20,949 nt of DNA, taken from Flavobacteriales bacterium. GTDB lineage: Bacteria; Bacteroidota; Bacteroidia; Flavobacteriales_F; PHOS-HE28. The translations under genes were made by a program, and so were the position numbers. The stretch covers positions 1 through 20,949 of the forward strand of contig JADIYA010000024.1 in the NCBI GenBank assembly GCA_016705545.1, given 5' to 3'. Positions 1 through 7,221 of this stretch are shown piece by piece. The notes under the pieces are model-generated. The model ran no database searches and was not told the DNA's origin. It saw only the letters and a list, made by a program, of their open reading frames with translations. Each line of letters begins with the position of its first letter. The stretch's first letter is position 1.

Positions 1-248
1 GTGAAACCCTTGACTGTCCTGCTAAACAAGGAGTTCTTCCCGGAAGACCCCGACATCGAGAAGAAACAAGCCATCATGCGCGCGGTGATGGTGCAGCACT
101 CATCGACAAGGCCGGCTCCCCAAAGGCCCTGTGGGCGGTGGATCCGCTCGTCCGCCGTCGTGGTGGGGAGCCGCTGGCGTTCGCTAAGAACCGCACCGCC
201 ATGAGCCGCTCTATGCTTGCACGCACCAAGGCCAATCCCCGCCCTTGA
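1..248 (+). CDS. 3' end of an unrecognised protein (partial, frameshifted)
   Basis: A reading frame is open from the first base and continues, after one frame change near 94-96, to a TGA at 246-248. Joining the frames gives a C-terminus that reads ...VQ-ALIDKAGSPKALW... and ends in a basic tail with several Arg, Lys and Pro (...LARTKANPRP). The shift is what one missing G after position 93-96 would cause. I do not recognise the family, and no catalytic motif is visible in about 80 residues. The body of the gene lies upstream of the window. The next start codon (290) is only about 40 bases after this stop, so the ankyrin gene may be cotranscribed with it. Confidence 0.45.
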   Translation, partial: ETLDCPAKQGVLPGRPRHREETSHHARGDGAALIDKAGSPKALWAVDPLVRRRGGEPLAFAKNRTAMSRSMLARTKANPRP

Positions 249-289
249 AGCGCTCTCCAACTACCTCAACCCCTACCTACCACCAACCC

Positions 290-2983
290 ATGTTCCAGCT
301 CGTTCGAAACACCGCCGCGCAGCATCGCTTCGTGGCCTTGGCCTTTGCCTGCCTATGCGCACCGTTATTCAGCACCGCCGGAGCACCGCCGCCTATGGGC
401 GATACGCCGAATGTGACTGGCGAATGGCGCCTGATGAAGCTCGATATCCCGGGCGGTCCGCGCGAGTTGGGCACCGTGCGCATCTACACCTCCCGCCAGC
501 GCATGTTCCTTGAGATCATGCAACTGCGCGACGATGCCACCTACGAGTGGAACCCCATGGGCTCACACACCACCGTGGCCCAGGTGAAGAGCAAGTTGCT
601 GAAGCTCGCCGGCGTATACCGCATGGGCTCAGAACCCGGTGGCGAGGTCCTCGAGAACTACTCGAGCATAAAGCCCAAGTTCATGGTGAGCGGCCTCGGG
701 CCGAACCCGAGTTGGATGCCGCTGAGCATTGAAGGTCGCGCGTGGGGCTCGGGCGTGAACCTGAAAGTGGAACGCATGGGCAATTCGCTCGCCGACCTGG
801 CCGCCAGCGCGCAGTCCAGCATCGGCTCGCTCATTGGCACATGGACCGTGGGCGTAGCGGGCCAGACCCGCGATGTGGAAGTGTTCCAAGGCTATACAAC
901 GGCCATGGTGCTCTGGGATGGCAGCGAATTGTATGAGCTCGACAAATCGGGCGGCTCCAATACGAGCTTCTCCGGAAGCGCGCGCGGTGGCGGGCAATCG
1001 GCAACGCTCAATGTCACCCATGGCAACGAGATGAAGCTCGCCTTCGGCTCCACGGTGCTCACCATGACCCGCAATGGCGGCGCTCCCCCGCCGGGAAGCG
1101 CTCCTGCGCCTTCAGGTGGCGGCGCGGCGACCGCGCCCAGTGATCCCGGTGCTCCGGGCGACAATGCGCTGCACATGGCCGTGCGGCAGAAGAACGATTC
1201 GCAGGTGCGTGCCTTGGTGAGCGCCAAGCAGGTTCCGATCGATGCGCTCAGCTCCTCAGGCCAGACCGCCTTGCACGAAGCGGTGCTCGTGGGCGACGAC
1301 CTCGTGATGGAAGAGCTGCTGAAAGGCGGTGCCAACGCGAATGCAGTGAACAATAAAGGACAGACACCGGTGGAACTCGCCTTGCAGCTCGACAAGCTCT
1401 CGCTGGCCAAGATGCTCTTGAAGCGCGGGGCTGAAGTGAAAGGCGCCACGGCCGCCGTGGAGAAGGCCGTGCAGACCAAGAACACCGAGGTGCTTGACCT
1501 GCTGCTGAAGGCTGGTGCCGATGCCAACGTGGCCGTGAACAAGGCCATCGAGACCGGCAACCGCGAGATTTTCATCTCAGTGGTGGATGGCTACTCGGTG
1601 TCCGTATCGAACGCGCTCTTCCAGAAGGCCATTGATGGCAACCGCCTGCCTATCGCCGAGGCCATCCTGGATCGCGGCATCGACGAGAACGCGGCGTTGG
1701 CGTACCTGCCTGCAGAAAGGCGAGAAGAACACGGTGCCCATCATCCTCAGCAGGGGCAAGGCCGCCCCCGGACCCGCGCTGGAGCATGCCGTGCGCAGCA
1801 ACGACCAAGTGCTCGCCGAACTGGTGATCGATACCTACCGGGGAGATCCGAATGCGGTGCTCGGCATCGCGGTGGAAGCGAACAACCTGACCATGGTGAA
1901 CTTCCTGCTCAGCAAGCGTGCCGACCCCAACTTGCAGATGGAACAAGCAAGTCGTAAAGGCTACGATGGAATCGTGGGCGCGCTGCTGAAGGCACAGGCC
2001 GATCCGAACAAAGGCATGCAGCCTGCGGTGGAGGCCAGGATGCTGAGCACGATCAAGCTCCTGGTGGAGAACGGGGCCAAACCGAATCCGGCCATGCCCC
2101 TGGCCGCAGAGGTCGGCGACCAGCCCTGGTGGAGCTGCTCCTCTCCAATGGCGCCAACCCCGAGCTGGGCATGCCCATCGCGGTGGATAAGGGGAACGCC
2201 GCGCTAGCCGGGGTGCTGATTGCGGCTCGTGCCGATGGCTCCAAGCCGGAGTACCTGCACAAGGCCGCTGGCTCCGGGAACATGGCCCTGGCCACCGTGC
2301 TGGTGGACCAAGGCCGGGCCGATGCACAGGAAGGCATGCTCCCTGCTATTCGCAGCCATCACAATGAAATGGTCTTCATGCTCATGCAGCGCGGCGCCAG
2401 CGGCAACCGTTCGGGCTACTTGGCCGCCGCCGCCGTGCACAACGACGTGGCCCTTACCAGCAAGCTCATCGAGGCCGGATGCGCCCCGGTTGAAGCACTG
2501 GAGCCCGCCGTGGGTGCTGGCGCCGGTGCCGTGGTGAACCAACTCGTGGACCTGGGCGTGGACGTGAAAGCGACCGCACTCTTGGTCACCGCCGTGGAGA
2601 AGGACTACTTCGATGTGACCGCCGCGCTGCTTCGCGGTGGGGCGGACCCCATGGGCTACGTGAACCCCTCCTCCGGTTGGACCCTGCTCCACACCGCCTC
2701 GCATAACAGCAATGCGTCCATCATCAAAGCCATGATCGACAAGGGGCTCGATGTGAACGCCGTGGTGGGCGGAAGCGGCGATACGCCCTTGCTCCTGGCC
2801 GTGCGGCATGGGAACAAGGCGCTCATGGCCGTGATGGCACTGGTGGAGGCCGGTGCCAACGTGAATGCCATGAACACGAAAGGCAAATCGGTGCTACAGG
2901 AAACCCCTACTGGTATTGGCGGCGGTGGCAAGGTGCGCGATTACCTGAAGGACAAAGGCGCGGACCGTAAGCCAGGTAAGTGA
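290..2983 (+). CDS. Secreted ankyrin-repeat protein with N-terminal beta domains (two frameshifts)
   Basis: About 897 residues once two compensating frame changes near 1710 and 2123 are bridged. The ATG at 290 is chosen because it begins a signal peptide (basic MFQLVR start, then a hydrophobic ALAFACLCAPLF core); an upstream TTG would put hydrophilic sequence in front of it. Residues about 38-265 form two beta-rich segments, each opening with a G-x-W motif (GEWRL, GTWTV), perhaps lipocalin-like. A Pro/Gly/Ala linker follows (nt 1078-1160). From residue about 290 to the end there are many ankyrin-type units (ALHMAV, TALHEAV, LLKGGANANA, TLLHTAS, LVEAGANVNA). Some units in the middle are degenerate and lack the usual TPLH. 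Ankyrin arrays bind proteins, so a periplasmic or surface scaffold role is inferred. The frameshifts are probably sequencing errors, because repeat sense resumes exactly on both sides. Confidence 0.8.
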
Positions 2984-3174
2984 GCCTTGCAGCTGGCGGC
3001 GCGCTCGCACGCACCGCTTCGCCAGAGCAGTGCTGCACTGGGCCGCGAGTTGATGTGCGTGCAGGATCCCCGATGGGTGTCTTCGCCGACCTGCGCTACT
3101 TAAGCCCCGGCGCCTACCACCTGGTGGTGGAGTGCGCGAGCGGACGGCAGAGCGTGAAAGTGGTGAAGCGGTGA
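2984..3174 (+). pseudogene. Orphan T9SS type A C-terminal sorting-tail remnant
   Basis: Just after the ankyrin stop, the same frame reads ...SAALGRELMCVQDP, then the adjacent frame continues GVFADLRYLSPGAYHLVVE...SGRQSVKVVKR and stops at 3172-3174. The pattern LGRE - hydrophobic - DL..L.pGaYhl.V - G..Q.vkvVKR is the second half of a Por/type A sorting domain used by Bacteroidota type IX secretion. The usual N-terminal YPNP part and any mature protein are missing, since only 190 bases separate it from the ankyrin stop. A GTG at 2980 overlaps the ankyrin TGA, so a 64-residue product is formally possible. More likely it is the tail of the ankyrin protein cut off by an error or nonsense change, or the leftover of a deleted gene. 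Confidence 0.6.
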
Positions 3175-3181
3175 CCTGGGA

Positions 3182-3565
3182 TCAGCCTTGGCTGTGCATG
3201 GCCACCGCGTTGCCCTCGGTGTCCATGAAAAAGGCCATGTAGCCGATCTCGGGCGAGATCTGCGTCTTGGGCACCATGACTTTGCCGCCGGCTTTCTCCA
3301 CGCGACTCAGCGCATCGCTCAGATCAGGATTGGCGTTCAGGTAGATCACCGCACCTGTGGCGCTCGGCGTGTGCTGCTCGCTCTTCACCAGCGCGCCCCC
3401 CACCTTCCCGTTCATGCCATCGCCTGGAAAGGCGCGCATCTCCATGCCGGGGAAATCCATGGCCTCCATGGTGATTCCGAATACGGCCTCATAGAAGTGT
3501 TGCGCGCGGTCAAGATCGCTCACGGCGATCTCGAACCAGTTCAGTGCATTCGTGGTATTGTCCAT
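3182..3565 (-). CDS. VOC (glyoxalase/bleomycin-resistance-like) family protein
   Basis: Intact, 127 residues, starting at an ATG whose second residue begins the family-typical N-terminus (NWFEIAVSDLDRAQHFYEAVFG, residues 9-30). A single beta-alpha-beta-beta-beta fold with a duplicated half is expected. The second half has GAVIYLNANPDL (71-82), EKAGGKVMVPK (90-100) and the closing DTEGNAVAMHS (115-125). In metal-dependent VOC enzymes the first ligand is often His at the start of strand 1; here that place holds Glu12, and Glu117 is kept. Members of this group are small dimeric cytosolic proteins whose substrate cannot be predicted from sequence. The gene converges on the ankyrin/tail region with only seven bases between stops. 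No consensus Bacteroidota promoter was seen upstream. Confidence 0.88.
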   Translation of the reverse strand: MDNTTNALNWFEIAVSDLDRAQHFYEAVFGITMEAMDFPGMEMRAFPGDGMNGKVGGALVKSEQHTPSATGAVIYLNANPDLSDALSRVEKAGGKVMVPKTQISPEIGYMAFFMDTEGNAVAMHSQG

Positions 3566-3797
3566 CTGTTCCGCGACGCCGGTTTTGTTGGCGATCGCTG
3601 ATGCGCAACCTATGCGGCAGAAACAATCGCTCGTGCCGGCGAGTGATGGGAGGTTCGTGGATTGATGGCAAGTTCATCACCGCGAGGTGACATATGGCAT
3701 AATCTGCGCACCGCAGTACTCGAGGATCTCCACCACGCTCCTTGGAGCCAACGCTTCTGCATGGCTCATTTGGCACAGGCCGAACACGGATCCCTAT
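3566..3797. other. Intergenic stretch between VOC gene and cold-shock terminator
   Basis: No coding signal that I trust. It contains one small perfect hairpin at 3677-3690 (TCACC-gcga-GGTGA), whose loop reads GCGA, a GNRA tetraloop. No promoter, tRNA or repeat was recognised. Open frames that cross it on the minus strand overlap the VOC gene and look like chance. Confidence 0.5.
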
Positions 3798-3831
3798 GAA
3801 ACAAGAAGCCCCCCGCTTGCGGCGGAGGGCT
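3798..3831 (-). terminator. Rho-independent terminator of the cold-shock gene
   Basis: Ten-base arms 3807-3816 and 3822-3831 (AGCCCCCCGC / GCGGAGGGCT) pair with one mismatch around a 5-base loop. Read on the minus strand the hairpin is followed by TTCTTGTTT. It begins 20 bases after the csp stop codon, the expected place for its terminator. Confidence 0.8.
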
Positions 3832-3850
3832 CCGGTGCTTCGTTATGCGG

Positions 3851-4042
3851 TTAGCCGCGCTTCACTTGCACAGCGTTGGGGCCTTTGGGGCTCTGCTCCA
3901 CTTCGAAGGTGACCTTGTCGCCTTCGTGGATCTGATCGAGTGTGCCGGTCTTGTGCACGAAGACGTCCTTGCCGCCTTCATCGGGGGTGATGAACCCGAA
4001 ACCTTTCTCCGTATTGAAGAACTTCACTGTACCACTTGCCAT
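3851..4042 (-). CDS. Cold-shock domain protein
   Basis: 63 residues, a single cold-shock (OB-fold) domain of the usual CspA length. The RNP1 motif KGFGFI is at residues 13-18 and the RNP2-like VFVH at 27-30; the protein ends ...GPNAVQVKRG. It binds single-stranded RNA/DNA and melts secondary structure in the cytosol. The ATG at 4042 gives the canonical MASGTVKFFN start; an in-frame ATG 60 bases further upstream would add a tail with no family match. The 5' leader contains a perfect 7-bp hairpin (4085-4104), and cold-shock genes often carry structured leaders. It is divergent from the PUR-family gene, another nucleic-acid-binding protein. Confidence 0.95.
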   Translation of the reverse strand: MASGTVKFFNTEKGFGFITPDEGGKDVFVHKTGTLDQIHEGDKVTFEVEQSPKGPNAVQVKRG

Positions 4043-4084
4043 TGGACTTGGGGAATCGTGCGGCGGTTGAATGCCGCGTGTTGA

Positions 4085-4104
4085 CCTTGGTAAAAGCACC
4101 AAGG
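4085..4104 (-). promoter_or_regulatory. Hairpin in the cold-shock gene leader
   Basis: CCTTGGT (4085-4091) and ACCAAGG (4098-4104) are perfect complements around AAAAGC. It lies about 43 bases 5' of the csp start codon with no U-tract, so it is not a terminator. It could be a leader-RNA structure controlling csp translation, or a DNA operator in the csp/PUR divergent region. Function is inferred only from position. Confidence 0.4.
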
Positions 4105-4219
4105 GGGCGCAAGGTAGGCTTTCGGCCCGTGAAATGGATCGGACGTCTGCAATCCGCAGCTAGGTGAAGATGCAGCGGTGGATGCCCTGTTCCTGTCAGA
4201 GCGGCAGATGCAACGTGGA

Positions 4220-4250
4220 TTTGGCCGTTTCATGGCCCCTGCTACATTTG
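4220..4250 (+). promoter_or_regulatory. Bacteroidota-type promoter of the PUR-family gene
   Basis: TTTG at 4220-4223 and TACATTTG at 4243-4250, separated by 19 bases, match the Bacteroidota sigma-A consensus (TTTG about -33, TAnnTTTG about -7) exactly. Transcription would start near 4257, giving a short leader before the ATG at 4274. This rules out an in-frame ATG at 4178 as the start. Confidence 0.8.
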
Positions 4251-4273
4251 GATTCGCCATACCCTGCCCAGCC

Positions 4274-4627
4274 ATGCGCGACGATCGTGAGGATGTTTAC
4301 TCCAAGGCCGTGAGGGCCGGGAAGCGGACCTACTTCTTCGATGTGAAGAGCACGCGCGGCCGTGACCTCTTCCTCACCATCACCGAGAGCAAGAAGCACA
4401 CGCACGAGGACGGCACTGCGCACTACGACAAGCACAAGATCTTCCTCTACAAAGAGGACTTCGAGAAATTCATCGACGGCCTTCAGGACGCGGTGGACGA
4501 GATTGAGCGGTTGCGCGCCACCGGCGATTATGGCAACGGCGCTGAGCACGCACAGCGCGAGAGCGACGCCGATGCGCCTCCCTTCACCGACGTGAACTTC
4601 GAGGACCTCGACCGGAAGGATATCTGA
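4274..4627 (+). CDS. PUR-family (DUF3276) DNA/RNA-binding protein
   Basis: 117 residues. The core VYSKAVRAGKRTYFFDVKSTR (about 8-28), DLFLTITESKK (31-41) and HKIFLYKEDFEKFIDGL (54-70) matches the PUR domain of the small Bacteroidota proteins annotated DUF3276/PUR_DNA_RPB. These are related to eukaryotic Pur-alpha and form a beta-beta-beta-beta-alpha nucleic-acid-binding unit that dimerises. The C-terminal 30 residues are acidic and probably disordered, ending VNFEDLDRKDI. The start is set by the -7 element 24 bases upstream and by family length. It is intact and is followed seven bases later by the convergent MazG-like gene. Cytosolic RNA or ssDNA binding is the family expectation; its target is unknown. 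Confidence 0.9.
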   Translation: MRDDREDVYSKAVRAGKRTYFFDVKSTRGRDLFLTITESKKHTHEDGTAHYDKHKIFLYKEDFEKFIDGLQDAVDEIERLRATGDYGNGAEHAQRESDADAPPFTDVNFEDLDRKDI

Positions 4628-4634
4628 GCAAGCC

Positions 4635-5051
4635 TTACGCTTTCAGGGCACCTGCGATATCGGGCCTGAAGTAGCCGGGCCCCTTCAACACCTTGCCATC
4701 TTCACGGTATATCGGCTTGCCATCGGCCCGGAGCTTGCTCATGTTGCTGCGTTGGATCTCGCGGAACACCTCGTCGATCTTGTGCTCGAGGCCGTGCTTC
4801 AGCAAGGTGCCGCAGAGGATGTAGAGGATATCGCCCAAGGCATCGGCTACCTCCACAAGATCACCGCGCAGGGCCGCATCGAGGTACTCCTCGTTCTCTT
4901 CGCGGATCAGCTTGTAGCGCAGCAGGGCATCTCGATCACCGATGCCGCCGATCGGGGCATCGGCGTTGGCGATCCCGAAGGCCTCGTGGAAGGCGCGCAC
5001 ATGTGCGGTGGCCTCAGCGAGCGTCAGAGCCTTGGTGGTGGTTGTATCCAT
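4635..5051 (-). CDS. MazG-like nucleotide pyrophosphohydrolase
   Basis: 138 residues, intact. The all-alpha NTP pyrophosphatase signature is present: E51-E52-N-E54-E55 in helix 2, and E67-V-A-D70-A-L-G-D74 in helix 3, which bind the Mg2+ ions. The segment before (IGDRDALLRYKLIREE) and the tail (KLRADGKPIYREDGKVLKGPGYFRPDI split at 107-131) resemble the Bacteroidota subgroup often annotated as phosphoribosyl-ATP pyrophosphohydrolase-like or MazG-like. The expected reaction is hydrolysis of a nucleoside triphosphate to the monophosphate plus pyrophosphate, for housecleaning or nucleotide repair; the true substrate is not predictable. It is not a HisE within a his operon, since no other his gene is nearby. 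It is divergent from moxR. Confidence 0.88.
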   Translation of the reverse strand: MDTTTTKALTLAEATAHVRAFHEAFGIANADAPIGGIGDRDALLRYKLIREENEEYLDAALRGDLVEVADALGDILYILCGTLLKHGLEHKIDEVFREIQRSNMSKLRADGKPIYREDGKVLKGPGYFRPDIAGALKA

Positions 5052-5129
5052 GCGGCCGAAGGTATCGGGCGCCTGGATCGCAACGGTGCGTGGTGCCGAT
5101 GGATGTGCGACGCATGGCCCATGGAAGGG

Positions 5130-5145
5130 GTTAACACGCTTTAAC
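5130..5145. promoter_or_regulatory. Inverted repeat upstream of moxR (possible operator)
   Basis: GTTAA (5130-5134) and TTAAC (5141-5145) form an inverted repeat with a 6-base spacer, in an AT-rich island in otherwise GC-rich sequence between the divergent MazG-like and moxR genes. A -7-like CACCTTTG lies at 5179-5186, one mismatch from TAnnTTTG, with no good -33 partner. The site could be an operator for the whole bat operon; this is inference from position. Confidence 0.35.
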
Positions 5146-5205
5146 GGCGGGCCATAGCTGCCCCGAAAGCCACCCCGGCACCTTTGCCTTCATTCAATCA
5201 TCCGC

Positions 5206-6234
5206 ATGGAACCAGTCATTACGCAATCGGCGCAAGCCGTCACTTCAGAAAGCATCCGCGCGCTCAACGATCGGATCCAACTAGCCAGCGCCTTCGTGGA
5301 ACTGATCGACCGGGAGATGGAGAAGACCATCGTGGGGCAGAAGGACATGGTGCAGAAGCTGCTCGTGGCCCTGCTCGCCGATGGCCATGTGCTCCTCGAA
5401 GGCGTGCCCGGCCTGGCGAAGACGCTCGCGATCAAATCGCTGGCCAGCACCATCGATGCCGGTTTCAGCCGCATCCAATTCACGCCGGACCTGTTGCCCG
5501 CTGACCTCATCGGAACGCAGATCTACAGCCAGCGGAACGAGGAGTTTACCGTGCGCAAGGGCCCTGTCTTCAGCAATTTCATCCTCGCGGACGAGATCAA
5601 CCGCGCGCCGGCCAAGGTCCAGTCGGCGTTGCTGGAGGCCATGCAGGAGCGCCAGGTCACGATCGGCTCCACCACTTACCCTTTGCCCGAGCCCTTCCTC
5701 GTGCTGGCCACCATGAACCCCATCGAGCAGGAAGGCACCTATCCGTTGCCCGAAGCACAGACCGACCGCTTCATGCTGAAGGTGGTTCTGGACTATCCAA
5801 GGCAAGAGGAAGAGAAGCTCATCATCCGCCAGAACACACGTGCCGGGCAGCAGCCGCAGCCGCAACGCGTGGTCACCCCGGCGGAGATCCTCACCGCCCG
5901 CCAGCTCGTCCGTGAGGTGTACATGGATGAGAAGATCGAGCAGTACATCGTGGATATCGTGCACGCCACCCGCAAGCCCGATCAGCACAAACTGGGCGAC
6001 CTCACGAGCATGATCGCATTCGGCGGAAGCCCGCGCGCCAGCATCAACATGGCGCTCGCAGCGAAGGCGCTCGCCTTCACCAAGCGTCGCGGCTACGTGA
6101 TCCCCGAGGATGTGCGCGCCGTGTGCCCCGATGTGCTCCGCCATCGGATCGGGCTCACCTACGAAGCCGAGGCCGAGAACATCACCGTGAATGAGATCAT
6201 CGATCGCGTGCTGAATACCGTCGAGGTTCCCTGA
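5206..6234 (+). CDS. moxR: MoxR-family AAA+ ATPase
   Basis: 342 residues, intact. Walker A is G66-V-P-G-L-A-K-T73, followed by a region reading FTPDLLPADLIG. Walker B is ILADEINRAP with D129-E130. Sensor 1 sits in LVLATMNPIEQEGTYPLPEAQTDRF, which includes the arginine-finger-bearing PEAQxDRF motif. The C-terminal lid runs from about residue 225 (GSPRAS in the middle, sensor 2). MoxR ATPases are hexameric chaperones that work with vWA-domain proteins to mature or insert partners, and here vWA genes follow directly (DUF58, BatA, BatB). It is the first gene of the operon. A 99-base gap holding a stem-loop separates it from the DUF58 gene, unlike the tight overlaps further downstream, so its expression may be set apart. 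Confidence 0.96.
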   Translation: MEPVITQSAQAVTSESIRALNDRIQLASAFVELIDREMEKTIVGQKDMVQKLLVALLADGHVLLEGVPGLAKTLAIKSLASTIDAGFSRIQFTPDLLPADLIGTQIYSQRNEEFTVRKGPVFSNFILADEINRAPAKVQSALLEAMQERQVTIGSTTYPLPEPFLVLATMNPIEQEGTYPLPEAQTDRFMLKVVLDYPRQEEEKLIIRQNTRAGQQPQPQRVVTPAEILTARQLVREVYMDEKIEQYIVDIVHATRKPDQHKLGDLTSMIAFGGSPRASINMALAAKALAFTKRRGYVIPEDVRAVCPDVLRHRIGLTYEAEAENITVNEIIDRVLNTVEVP

Positions 6235-6242
6235 CGAAGTGA

Positions 6243-6299
6243 GCAGCAGGCAGGAGGCAATAGAGGCACCCGAAGCGCCGATTGCGTGCTGACTGCTGC
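6243..6299 (+). promoter_or_regulatory. Large stem-loop in the moxR-DUF58 gap
   Basis: Arms 6243-6261 and 6281-6299 are complementary at 16 of 19 positions around a 19-base loop that itself contains GGC...GCC. It is not followed by a T-run, so it does not look like an intrinsic terminator. It sits in the only sizeable noncoding gap of the operon. It may protect the 3' end of moxR mRNA, attenuate read-through, or be a remnant of a palindromic repeat; I cannot decide between these. Confidence 0.55.
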
Positions 6300-6333
6300 A
6301 AACTGATCGCAGCCGATTGGCCATTGCCCGCAG

Positions 6334-7221
6334 ATGAACACCGCCCAGCATACCAAGGAACTCCTGAAGAAGGTGCGGCTCGTGGAGCTCAAGACCCGCG
6401 GCCTCAGCGAGCACATCTTCAGCGGTGAGTACCACAGCGCGTTCAAAGGGCGCGGCATGACCTTCAGCGAGGTGCGTGAATACAGCCCCGGCGATGAGGT
6501 GCGCACGATCGATTGGAACGTGACCGCCCGCTTCGGGCATCCCTTCGTGAAGGTGTTCGAAGAGGAGCGCGAACTCACCGTGATGCTCCTGGCCGACCTC
6601 AGCGGTTCCGGCGATTTCGGGAGCACGCACCAGCTCAAGCGGGAGCTGGTCACGGAGGTCTGTGCCACCATCGCCTTCAGCGCCATCAAGAACAACGACA
6701 AGGTGGGCCTGCTCCTCTTCACCGACAGCGTGGAGAAATTCATTCCGCCGAAGAAGGGCCGCGCGCACATCCTGCGCATCATCCGTGAATTGATCGAATT
6801 CACGCCCAAGGGCAGCGGCACCGACATCGCCGGGGCCTTGCGCTACCTGAACAGCGTGATCAAGAAGCGCAGCATCGCCTTCCTCGTCAGCGACCTGCTG
6901 GCCAGCGGCTATGAGGACGCACTGAAGATCGCCAACCGACGGCACGACCTCGTGGTGCTGCGCACCGCCGATCCGCGCGAGGCCGAGCTGCCGGATATCG
7001 GACTGGTGCGCATGGCCGATCCCGAGACAGGCGAGCAGCTATGGATCGATACCAGCAGCAGCCGCGTGCGCAACGCGTACCGTGCCGCTGGCCTCAAGCA
7101 CGCGCAGCGCACCCGCGAGATCTTGCGCCGCAGCGGGGTTGACCATGCGGTGATCGGCACCGACACCGGCTATGTGCGGCCACTGATGCAGTTGTTGAAG
7201 CAGCGTGAAGGCGGACGATGA
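6334..7221 (+). CDS. DUF58 / vWA-domain protein
   Basis: 295 residues, intact. The DUF58 hallmark lies at residues 38-67 (FKGRGMTFSEVREYSPGDE, then RTIDWNVTAR). The MIDAS metal-site motif D88-L-S-G-S92 of a von Willebrand A fold follows. Further vWA elements are FTPKGSGTDIAGAL, with the MIDAS Thr/Asp, and IAFLVSDLL. No membrane helix is predicted, so it is probably cytosolic and able to meet MoxR; vWA proteins of this class are the usual MoxR partners. Its TGA overlaps the ATG of the next gene (ATGA, 7218-7221), indicating translational coupling. Confidence 0.95.
   Translation: MNTAQHTKELLKKVRLVELKTRGLSEHIFSGEYHSAFKGRGMTFSEVREYSPGDEVRTIDWNVTARFGHPFVKVFEEERELTVMLLADLSGSGDFGSTHQLKRELVTEVCATIAFSAIKNNDKVGLLLFTDSVEKFIPPKKGRAHILRIIRELIEFTPKGSGTDIAGALRYLNSVIKKRSIAFLVSDLLASGYEDALKIANRRHDLVVLRTADPREAELPDIGLVRMADPETGEQLWIDTSSSRVRNAYRAAGLKHAQRTREILRRSGVDHAVIGTDTGYVRPLMQLLKQREGGR

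Noticed and set aside
892..1575. Minus-strand frame of 227 codons inside the ankyrin gene
   Set aside because: Ser/Ala-rich antisense shadow of repeated codons; the plus strand has clear ankyrin units.
3510..3776. Small minus-strand frame upstream of the VOC gene
   Set aside because: It overlaps the VOC gene in another frame and has an Arg-rich random composition and no ribosome-binding context.
4178..4273. N-terminal extension of the PUR-family protein from an upstream ATG
   Set aside because: The extension would span the promoter at 4220-4250 and has no family match; the ATG at 4274 fits both.
3182..5051. The four small genes as a defence or toxin-antitoxin module, because of a MazG-like protein
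   Set aside because: The protein is a housekeeping NTP pyrophosphohydrolase relative; no toxin, nuclease or partner gene is adjacent, and gene orientations differ.
5281..6945. 554-codon open frame on the minus strand opposite moxR and the DUF58 gene
   Set aside because: It runs across two well-supported genes and their gap, is rich in His, Glu, Val and Leu as expected from a mirrored GC-rich codon pattern, and has no domain.
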